Shown piece by piece: positions 7,389 through 13,654 of a stretch of 21,291 nt of DNA (positions within the stretch are counted from its first letter, which is position 1; every line of letters starts with the position of its first letter). The DNA is taken from positions 1-21,291 of the forward strand of contig JBLNCE010000006.1 in the NCBI GenBank assembly GCA_050260415.1. The letters run 5' to 3'. The notes below the pieces were generated by a model. The model ran no database searches, was not told the DNA's origin, and saw only the letters and a list, made by a program, of their open reading frames with translations. Made by a program: the position numbers and the translations under genes. This stretch comes from JBLNCE01 sp050260415. Lineage in GTDB: Bacteria > Bacillota > UBA4882 > JAAYXC01.

Positions 7389-9305
7389 ATGAAAACGAGT
7401 TTGTCGGCACGAACCAGGCATCTCGCTTGCATCGTCCCGATCCTCGTGGCGGCGTCTCTAGGCTTCGCGTTGCTCGCGGGTGAAGAGTCAAAAGCCGCTG
7501 CGCCGCGCGTAACGGCCGCAGTCGACCGTACCCAGGTGCTGCCAGGACAGCCGCTGACGCTCGAGATCAAAGTGGAGGGCGCCGGCGGGGCGGAAGTCGC
7601 GCCGTTTACCATTCCAAACGGCCTCACGGTCCAGGATCGAGGCGCCTCGACCAATTATCAATGGATAAACGGCAAGACATATCACGCCGTGGCGCATCTC
7701 TATACCGTCGTGCCGATGGCTGAGGGCCAGTACAGGCTTGGACCCTTCAAGGTCAGAGTGGGGGGGAAAGAGTACACCGCCGCCGCGGTCGATTTCGCCG
7801 CCGTCGGCGGGAGCACGAACGCGGCCAAGGCCCAGCCCCCCGGAGAGGGAACCGGGGACGGATCGGATACGGCCGATCTCGGGCTGGGAGACCGGGTGTT
7901 TTTGGAGCTGAAGGTCGACACGGCGCGGGCCTACGTCGGACAACGGATCCCGATCGTTCTCCGCCTGTATTGCGCCGAGGTGCGCCTTGACGAGATACAG
8001 ATGCCGCAGATTCAGACGGCGAATCTGCTGGTTGAACCTCTTCCGCAGCCGGAACGGAAGACCGTGCTCCAAAACGGTATGCGATACGAGGTCATGGAGT
8101 TTGCGACCTCGGCTACCCCGCTCGTCCCGGGCAAAGTCGCGATCGGTCCGGCCGAGCTGACCTGCCAAGTGCTGGCGCCTCGCCGGGCAGCGGACCCCTT
8201 TGCCGACGATGACAGCTTCTTCAGCGGTTTTTTTGGCCGGTTTGAGCGGTATCCGTTGACCCTGACGGCCAAGGCTGTTCCCCTAACGGTCGCGCCCCTG
8301 CCGGAGAACGGCCGTCCGGCGGACTACTCCGGGGGGATAGGCGAGTTTGCCTTGGCGGCCAGCGCCTCGACGGACCGGGTGAAGCTGGGCGACCCCGTCA
8401 CCTTGACGTTCGAAGTGACGGGCACGGGCAATCTGGCGCAGATGAAGCCGCGCTTCCTGGAGGAGGCCGCCGGGTTCAAGGTCTATCCCGCGCAGCGCCG
8501 CGCCAAAGAAAGCACGGGGGAGAACACGGTCCTCTTCGAGCAGGTCGTGATCCCTCTGGAACCGTCCCTCACGGCTATTCCCCCCGCGCGGCTGGTCTAT
8601 TTCGATCCGGGCGCGGGACGCTATGTGATAAAGCAGGCGGGTCCGTTTCCCCTCGCCATCACCGGCGGAGACCAAGCCTCGCTCCGCGCCAATCGGCCCG
8701 AGCTCTTTTTCCGTACCGATTCCGCGCCCGAGGGCACCGGGGTCCTCGGTTACGACCTCGTCTACATCCATGAACGACTCGGGCGGATCGTCCCCGTGGG
8801 CTACCGGGTCTACCGTCAGTGGTGGTACTGGGCTGTGCCGGCGCTGCTCTGCCTGGCTCTGATCGTCAATTGGCGCGTGCTCGTAAGCCGGACGAGATTC
8901 TATGCCAACAGTCCCGAAGCGCGCTGGGCACGGGCAAAGAAGGAAGCGCAGAGGGAACTGGCGGCGGCCCAAAACGAGCTTGGCCAAGGCCGGGCCGCGT
9001 CGGCGATCGAAGTAATCTTCCGCGCCGTGCAGTCATATTTCGGCCTCGGGCTGGGCCGGCCATCCGGGGGCATCACCGCGGCCGTGGCGGCGGCATTGCC
9101 CGCGTGCGGCGGCGGGATCGACGCCGACTATCATCTGCGCTTGCATGAGTTTTTTCAGGTGTATGACGGATACCGCTATGCGGGCCAGGGGGAGCAAAAC
9201 GCCATTGCCGCCAGGATGTTGGCCTTGGCAAAGCTCATCGTGGAGCCGCCCGCCGGGGGCAAAGCGGCGGAGGAAATAGCGGCGGCAAGGGGTGGTCGTG
9301 TATGA
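7389..9305 (+). CDS. batD: BatD-like oxygen-tolerance protein
   Basis: This is the large Bat protein, 638 residues from ATG 7389. It has a signal peptide (about 1-35), several successive Ig-like beta domains (first near 38-140, with VDRTQVLPGQPLTLEIKVEG; a later copy near 320-430, with TDRVKLGDPVTLTFEVTGTGN), a single TM segment (about 477-498) and a cytoplasmic helical tail (about 505-620). Most of it should lie outside the membrane, as a binding platform for the vWA proteins. An in-frame GTG at 7377 abuts the batC stop. ATG 7389 is preferred because AGGTGG (7375-7380) lies 8 nt before it. The 3' end overlaps batE by 4 bp (ATGA). Repeat count is by eye. Confidence 0.88.
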   Translation: MKTSLSARTRHLACIVPILVAASLGFALLAGEESKAAAPRVTAAVDRTQVLPGQPLTLEIKVEGAGGAEVAPFTIPNGLTVQDRGASTNYQWINGKTYHAVAHLYTVVPMAEGQYRLGPFKVRVGGKEYTAAAVDFAAVGGSTNAAKAQPPGEGTGDGSDTADLGLGDRVFLELKVDTARAYVGQRIPIVLRLYCAEVRLDEIQMPQIQTANLLVEPLPQPERKTVLQNGMRYEVMEFATSATPLVPGKVAIGPAELTCQVLAPRRAADPFADDDSFFSGFFGRFERYPLTLTAKAVPLTVAPLPENGRPADYSGGIGEFALAASASTDRVKLGDPVTLTFEVTGTGNLAQMKPRFLEEAAGFKVYPAQRRAKESTGENTVLFEQVVIPLEPSLTAIPPARLVYFDPGAGRYVIKQAGPFPLAITGGDQASLRANRPELFFRTDSAPEGTGVLGYDLVYIHERLGRIVPVGYRVYRQWWYWAVPALLCLALIVNWRVLVSRTRFYANSPEARWARAKKEAQRELAAAQNELGQGRAASAIEVIFRAVQSYFGLGLGRPSGGITAAVAAALPACGGGIDADYHLRLHEFFQVYDGYRYAGQGEQNAIAARMLALAKLIVEPPAGGKAAEEIAAARGGRV

Positions 9306-10147
9306 TATCCCGGTCTGGTGGACGCGGGAGGATCAAACCCGTTTTCCCTCTAATGCTATGCCTGCTCGGTCTAGCGTTCCTATCGGCACGGGGCCTGACC
9401 GCGGGTGCGCGCACGGACATTGAGGAACGCTTCCGCAATCTGGCGGCGCTCTATGCCAAGGGCGAGTACGATCTGGCCGCCGAGGGTTATGAGGCCTTGG
9501 TCCGGGAGGGGTATACGAGCGGACCAATCCTTTTCAACCTCGGCAACTGCTATTTCAAACAGAAGAAACTCGGCTTGGCGATCCTGAACTATGAGCGGGC
9601 GCGGAAGCTGATGCCCGGAGACGCCTCCCTGACCGCCAATCACCGGTATGCACTGAAAATGGCCGGCGTCGATAACGCGGCGGCTGGACCTTGGGATAGG
9701 TTCGTCGCCTGGGTAGGGGACAGCCTGACCACCGATGCCTTGGCGCTGGTGGCTTGGTTGGTCTTGGTCCTGCTCTTGGCGGCCTTGAACCTGAGCCTGT
9801 GCATGCGCTACTCCGCCTTTGCGAACGGGGGGCGCAACCTCGTGGCAAAGGCCGCCCGCTTACGCCCGTTCGCCGCCAGGGTGATCGTGATCCTGGCCGC
9901 CGTCTGCGTGTTTCTCCTGCCGCTCAGCGTATGGGCCATTGCCCGGCTGGACTACCGTACCTGCGGCATCATCATGGCAACTGAGACAAGCGTGCGCTAC
10001 GAACCGAACGAAAACGCCACGGTCTATTTCAAGCTCAAGGAAGGCAGCAAGATCGAGCTGGGTGAGAAGACGGGAACTTGGCGGCTCGTGCGCAGGCCGG
10101 ACGGCAAGCAGGGCTGGGTCCCGGAGAAGGAGATCGGGATTATTTGA
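9302..10147 (+). CDS. batE: BatE-like TPR and SH3 membrane protein
   Basis: The 281-residue protein has an N-terminal hydrophobic segment (about 14-33), TPR repeats at about 40-112 (including FNLGNCYFKQKKLGLAILNYERA), two TM segments (about 145-167 and 193-215) and a C-terminal bacterial SH3-like domain (about 221-281) ending GKQGWVPEKEIGII. This order is the standard BatE layout; the SH3 part probably contacts the cell envelope. It is the last gene of the moxR-bat operon. Its stop at 10147 is followed 48 bp later by the end of a convergent gene. No clear intrinsic terminator is visible in that gap. Confidence 0.88.
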   Translation: MISRSGGRGRIKPVFPLMLCLLGLAFLSARGLTAGARTDIEERFRNLAALYAKGEYDLAAEGYEALVREGYTSGPILFNLGNCYFKQKKLGLAILNYERARKLMPGDASLTANHRYALKMAGVDNAAAGPWDRFVAWVGDSLTTDALALVAWLVLVLLLAALNLSLCMRYSAFANGGRNLVAKAARLRPFAARVIVILAAVCVFLLPLSVWAIARLDYRTCGIIMATETSVRYEPNENATVYFKLKEGSKIELGEKTGTWRLVRRPDGKQGWVPEKEIGII

Positions 10148-10195
10148 GTCTTGCGCGCCACGGTCCAGCCGAACCTGGCCCTGAAACCGTCCGCG

Positions 10196-11473
10196 CTAGT
10201 TCCACCGAAAGAAGTTCCAATGGAGTACGCCCCAGGCATTCACGAAGATGCAGAACATGATGACGGCCTTGTTCATGAACGTCATTTCCTTGATGGCGTA
10301 GGCCGTCAGGATTAGGAGAAACGGGATGAAGTCCAGGGCGTAGCGCATGCCGAACTGGGGGTAACCGTTGCCGCAGTTCATCAGGAACGGAAGCGCGGCC
10401 AAGAAGACGGTGGACCAGAGGAGGGCGATCAGCCACCGCGGTCCCTTGGCCTTGACCGCGTAATAGAGGGCGGGGGTGGTAAAGGTGAGTGAGACTCCCT
10501 GCATGGCCAGGGGCTCTATGTAGGGGAACCTGCCCGTCCATTCCGGGGCCATAATGAACAGCGAGTATAGATTGAACGGGATGTACCGCGGATCCGTCGG
10601 TCCCCCCACGGAGGAATCCAGGCGATAGAAGAGCAGGTAGCCCAGGTCGAGAACGCTTCCAAACCGGCTGAAGTTGTAGAACATATAGAGGGCGCCCGGG
10701 ATGAAGGCGCCGGCGAGGAAGACGAGGATCGGCCGCCAGCGGGGTCCGCCCGCGCGCAGAATCAGAGTGGCGAAGAAGATGCCGGTCAGGAGGAGAGACA
10801 ATCGACAGGTAACGGCCAGGCCAAAGAAGAGCCCGGCCAGGAATCGGTTGCGTGCCGGGATCTTTTGTCCACCCATGGTCAGGAGCATGGCCAGGAAGAG
10901 AAAGAAGGTTCCGCCCAGTTGCGCCAGGAACCAGGAATAACCCACCGCGGAGAGGTAAAAGTGCACGGTGCCGAAACCGAACAGCGCGGTCAACCATAAG
11001 CGGGGGCGATGATCCGTAAAGCCGAAGCGCTTTAGCAGTTCGTGAAAGAGCGCCGTATTGGCGGCGCCGAGGAGCAGGGAGAGGGGGCCGATATTGAAAC
11101 CTGTTCCGAGCAGGGCGACGAACGGCAGCACGAAGATTACCGCCCCCGGGGGGACCTGAAGGTAGATCTTCCCGTTTACCTTGATGTGTTCGTAGAACGT
11201 GGGCAGGTTTGGGATGTCGAGACGGCCGTCGAGGAGCGATTGCGCTAGGTAGGAGTAGCTGTTGAACGGGACGAACTTGTGGCTGTTGAAGAGATAAGTG
11301 ATCGTGAGCGTAACAAGGAAGATGACGACGCCGTCCAGCGGACGCCGCCACCACGAGGCCCAGTGTCCGTCAGCGACTTGGCCTGTTTTGCTCGATCGTT
11401 CGTGCAGGTGCTCCGAGACCAGGACGGTGAGACAAGCCAGCAACGTCAAGACTAAGCTGGTAGTGAAGCCCAT
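10196..11473 (-). CDS. Polytopic GT-C-like membrane protein (putative glycosyltransferase)
   Basis: This 425-residue hydrophobic protein has roughly nine or more TM segments. After an N-terminal TM and a basic loop comes a segment resembling the first extracytoplasmic loop of dolichyl-phosphate-mannose-type (GT39/PMT) transferases: NSYSYLAQSLLDGRLDIP at about 71-88, then NGKIYLQVPPGAVIFVLPF at about 100-118. By resemblance it could transfer a sugar from a lipid carrier to protein or envelope glycan. No assay-proven relative is recognised and the catalytic acid is not certain (Asp86 is a candidate). ATG at 11473 is supported by GAGGTG (plus-strand 11481-11486) 7 nt upstream. It is transcribed alone, convergent with batE and divergent from the ABC-exporter leader. 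A 404-codon overlapping minus-strand frame (10140-11354) is a shadow. Confidence 0.8.
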   Translation of the reverse strand: MGFTTSLVLTLLACLTVLVSEHLHERSSKTGQVADGHWASWWRRPLDGVVIFLVTLTITYLFNSHKFVPFNSYSYLAQSLLDGRLDIPNLPTFYEHIKVNGKIYLQVPPGAVIFVLPFVALLGTGFNIGPLSLLLGAANTALFHELLKRFGFTDHRPRLWLTALFGFGTVHFYLSAVGYSWFLAQLGGTFFLFLAMLLTMGGQKIPARNRFLAGLFFGLAVTCRLSLLLTGIFFATLILRAGGPRWRPILVFLAGAFIPGALYMFYNFSRFGSVLDLGYLLFYRLDSSVGGPTDPRYIPFNLYSLFIMAPEWTGRFPYIEPLAMQGVSLTFTTPALYYAVKAKGPRWLIALLWSTVFLAALPFLMNCGNGYPQFGMRYALDFIPFLLILTAYAIKEMTFMNKAVIMFCIFVNAWGVLHWNFFRWN

Positions 11474-11639
11474 CGCGCGCCACCTCGCATTTTTGATGGG
11501 GTCATTCGGCGCTGAAGCCCCAGATCACAAGCTTTCCATCGTGCTTTGATTTCGACATCCGGCCGCGTAATCCTTCGGCGCCAGTGCGCGGCCACGCCGG
11601 AACACTCGCCTCGGATACGATTCATCCGGGAAATCGGGA

Positions 11640-11668
11640 TTGACCCGGCGCCCAAGATATGGTAGGAT
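11640..11668 (+). promoter_or_regulatory. Sigma70-type promoter of the ABC-exporter leader
   Basis: TTGACC (11640-11645; 5 of 6 to consensus), a 17-bp spacer and TAGGAT (11663-11668; 4 of 6) predict a start near 11675. It lies between the divergent membrane-protein gene and the ABC operon. The rest of 11474-11639 shows no gene or clear structure. Confidence 0.7.
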
Positions 11669-11703
11669 TGTCGTGTATACAAAATGCGGAGGAGGTTGGG
11701 GCA

Positions 11704-11766
11704 ATGAGGGCATCGTTTATTGGTGCAAGGAATATCCATAGATGCCCGGAAGCAGTGCTTGCCTGA
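11704..11766 (+). CDS. Putative 20-residue leader peptide of the ABC-exporter operon
   Basis: ATG 11704 to TGA 11764-11766 encodes 20 residues beginning MRASFIGARN and ending in CPEAVLA. A strong Shine-Dalgarno site, GGAGG within 11691-11695, is 8 nt upstream of the ATG. The ORF lies wholly inside the predicted 5' leader, its stop about 30 nt before terminator 1, and it overlaps arms of the rod-like fold, so translation would remodel the RNA. The known parallel is bmrB, a leader ORF controlling the B. subtilis bmrCD heterodimeric ABC exporter by attenuation. No sequence similarity to bmrB is claimed. A second tiny ORF (ATG 11684, 7 codons) overlaps it but has no ribosome site. Confidence 0.5.
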   Translation: MRASFIGARNIHRCPEAVLA

Positions 11767-11794
11767 CCAAACGCAGCGATAGAGTCCGATCGTG

Positions 11795-11825
11795 CGCCGT
11801 TCGGTAAGCCGAGCGGCGTTTTTTT
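11795..11825 (+). terminator. Intrinsic terminator 1 in the ABC-exporter leader
   Basis: A 10-bp stem with one G-U pair (11795-11804 with 11809-11818), a TAAG tetraloop and a run of seven T (11819-11825) make a textbook terminator. It lies upstream of, not after, a gene, so its role is either attenuation or ending a small RNA. Confidence 0.88.
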
Positions 11826-11834
11826 GTGCGCTAG

Positions 11835-11867
11835 ACGCCGCAACAGACGCGGCGTTCTCTTTTTTTT
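11835..11867 (+). terminator. Intrinsic terminator 2 abutting the exporter ribosome site
   Basis: A 7-bp stem, ACGCCGC (11835-11841) with GCGGCGT (11849-11855), and a 7-nt loop are followed by TCTC and eight T (11860-11867). GGAGGTG, the ribosome site of the first ABC gene, begins at 11868. Transcription from the 11640 promoter must pass this terminator to express the exporter. Confidence 0.82.
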
Positions 11868-11884
11868 GGAGGTGTCATCCTTTG
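11868..11884 (+). promoter_or_regulatory. Ribosome-binding site that fixes a TTG start
   Basis: GGAGGTG (11868-11874) lies 7 nt before TTG 11882-11884. The second subunit uses the same GGAGGTG, 7-nt spacing and TTG (13618-13634), which makes both starts more credible than in-frame upstream codons. Confidence 0.85.
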
Positions 11885-13654
11885 CGACAGTACCTTCGCG
11901 CTCTAGCGATGGGAAAGAAACAATGGCCAAAGATGCTCCTGGCCTTCCTCGGCATGCTGGTGGATGCACTGACCATTGTGCTGGTGCCGCTTCTCATGCG
12001 TTGGGCGGTGGATATTCTTGGCGCCCCAGGGCCGGACACCAGGGCGGCACTCGCGCGGTTGGCTCTGCTCAGTCTGGGCTTGGCCGCGATACGGGCGGCC
12101 GGCATCTACCTCGAGATCTACATGCAGGAGTCGACCGGCAACCGCATCGCCAGTAGTATCCGCAGCGCGCTCTTTCAGAAGATGCTGCGTCTGCCGTTTT
12201 CCTTCTTCGACCGGACCAAGACCGGGGAGATCATGTCGCGTATGACCAAGGACGTGGATGCCGTCAGGGATGGTACGGGTTTTGTCATTTTGATCGCGGT
12301 CGTGAATGCGATCATGTTCTGCGGTACGGTCGGGGCAATGTTCGCGCTGCACGTGGGTCTTACCCTGGCGGTGCTGGCCGTGGCGCCTCTTATGCTCCTC
12401 GTCACCGTCTTCTACACCCGGGCCGTGAGCCCAATCTACCGGCAAGTCGAAGCGCTCTCCGGTACGCTTCACACGGTGGCGCAGGAAAACATCTCCGGTA
12501 TTCGCGTGGTCAAGGCCTTTGTGCGCGGGGCGGAGGAGACCGCCAAGTTCGATCGGGAGAACGAGGCCTTGTTCCATGCCAATGTGCGCCTTGCCGGGCT
12601 AAACAGTCTAATGGGACCCAGCATGGATTTTTTCGGCGTCTTGTTGACGCTGGTGGTCCTTGGCCTGGGAGGCTATCTGGCGGCCTCCGGGCGCCTCAGT
12701 CTCGGTGTTCTGCTGGCATTCTCATCCTACACGCAATTCATCTACTGGCCGCTGCGCCAGACCGGCTGGCTGGCTGATCTGATCAGCAAGGCGCTGGCCG
12801 GGGCGGAAAGGATCTTTGCGGTCTTGGACGAGACCGAGCAGCCGATCGGTGCCGGCAAGGGCGGTGGACGTGTCCAGGGCCGCTTGAGCTTTGAACATGT
12901 CAGTTTCCACTATGAGAACGGCGCCTTCTCTCTTCATGACTTCAACCTGAGCATCATGCCCGGCGAACGGGTGGCCGTAATCGGCGGTACCGGTTCGGGG
13001 AAGACGACCGTGGCCAATCTTGTCGCACGTTTTTACGATCCCAGCGCCGGCCGCGTCCTCCTGGACGGCCGCGACCTGAGAGATTGGCCACTCGAGGAGG
13101 TCAGAAGGCAGATCGGCTTCGTTTTCCAGGACAATTTCCTCTTCTCCCTTTCGGTGCGGGACAATATCTGTCTCGGGCGCCCCGACGCGCACGGGGAGGA
13201 ACTCGCGTCGGCGGCGGAGGCGGCGCAGATTGCGGCGACCATCGCCAGGCTGCCGGAGGGGTATGGGACCGCGATCGGTGAACGCGGCTTGGGGCTATCG
13301 GGCGGGGAACGGCAGAGAATCGCGTTGGCGCGGGCCCTCTTGCTTGACCCGCCGGTGCTGGTCCTTGATGATTCCACCGCCAGCCTCGATGCGCGCACGG
13401 AAAACGCCGTGCAGGAAGCATTGACGCAAAAAGCGGCCGGCAAGACGGTCCTCATCGTGGCGCAGCGGGTGGCGACGGCCATGCATGCCGACCGCATCAT
13501 CGTGCTCGACCGCGGCCGGATTGTCGAAGAAGGCACCCACCAGGGGCTTTTGGCGAGCGGCGGCGTATACGCGGACCTATACCGGGAGCAGATGTCGCTC
13601 CTCGGAGCCCGCGAAGCGGAGGTGGAAGATCTTGCACAGGCAAGTGCCTACTAA
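11882..13654 (+). CDS. ABC exporter half-transporter, degenerate-site subunit
   Basis: This type IV ABC exporter half (590 residues) has an N-terminal six-helix transmembrane domain (about 15-320) and a C-terminal nucleotide-binding domain. Walker A GGTGSGKTT is at about 368-376, with an intact LSGGERQR signature. Two catalytic positions are altered: the residue after Walker B is Asp497 (LVLDDSTASLD) instead of Glu, and the H-loop is Gln528 (VAQRVAT) instead of His. This pattern is known from heterodimeric exporters such as TM287/288, LmrCD and BmrCD, where this subunit forms the non-hydrolytic ATP site. An in-frame ORF extends upstream through the terminators; TTG 11882 is chosen for its strong ribosome site. 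The gene overlaps the next by 23 bp. Likely substrates are drugs or lipids, but specificity cannot be read. Confidence 0.92.
   Translation: MRQYLRALAMGKKQWPKMLLAFLGMLVDALTIVLVPLLMRWAVDILGAPGPDTRAALARLALLSLGLAAIRAAGIYLEIYMQESTGNRIASSIRSALFQKMLRLPFSFFDRTKTGEIMSRMTKDVDAVRDGTGFVILIAVVNAIMFCGTVGAMFALHVGLTLAVLAVAPLMLLVTVFYTRAVSPIYRQVEALSGTLHTVAQENISGIRVVKAFVRGAEETAKFDRENEALFHANVRLAGLNSLMGPSMDFFGVLLTLVVLGLGGYLAASGRLSLGVLLAFSSYTQFIYWPLRQTGWLADLISKALAGAERIFAVLDETEQPIGAGKGGGRVQGRLSFEHVSFHYENGAFSLHDFNLSIMPGERVAVIGGTGSGKTTVANLVARFYDPSAGRVLLDGRDLRDWPLEEVRRQIGFVFQDNFLFSLSVRDNICLGRPDAHGEELASAAEAAQIAATIARLPEGYGTAIGERGLGLSGGERQRIALARALLLDPPVLVLDDSTASLDARTENAVQEALTQKAAGKTVLIVAQRVATAMHADRIIVLDRGRIVEEGTHQGLLASGGVYADLYREQMSLLGAREAEVEDLAQASAY

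Larger units (their letters stand above)
11675..11867 (+). ncRNA. Structured leader RNA with tandem terminators (candidate attenuator)
   Basis: The predicted transcript starts near 11675. Its first part can fold into a nested irregular rod: TGCG 11685-11688 with CGCA 11772-11775, TTGG 11696-11699 with CCAA 11767-11770, GGCAA 11700-11704 with TTGCC 11759-11763, and GGGCATC 11708-11714 with GATGCCC 11741-11747. Two intrinsic terminators follow, and the Shine-Dalgarno site of the first exporter gene starts directly after the second T-run. The same segment holds a 20-codon ORF with a strong ribosome site. I do not recognise a known riboswitch, 6S or SRP consensus. It could also act as a stand-alone small RNA ending at 11825. 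Confidence 0.55.

Noticed and set aside
10140..11354. 404-codon minus-strand ORF overlapping the GT-C-like gene
   Set aside because: It lies in another frame of the same strand as a 425-residue TM protein with a good ribosome site. Its translation is Arg/Pro/His-rich and lacks domain character, typical of a GC-rich shadow frame.
11684..11707. Seven-codon ORF with consecutive CGG/AGG Arg codons at the leader 5' end
   Set aside because: There is no ribosome site and only about 9 nt of predicted 5' UTR; the overlapping ORF at 11704 is much better supported.
11741..11766. CCGGAAGCAG resembling the SRP RNA GGAAGCAG motif
   Set aside because: The preceding GGTCAGG strand and the GGAA apical tetraloop of SRP RNA are absent, and the fold places this segment in an asymmetric internal loop.
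11792..11881. N-terminal extension of the first ABC subunit
   Set aside because: It would be translated through both terminator hairpins. The GGAGGTG site just before TTG 11882 and family length support the later start.
13485..13631. N-terminal extension of the second ABC subunit
   Set aside because: It overlaps the conserved end of the first subunit out of frame. TTG 13632 has the same ribosome-site layout as the partner gene.
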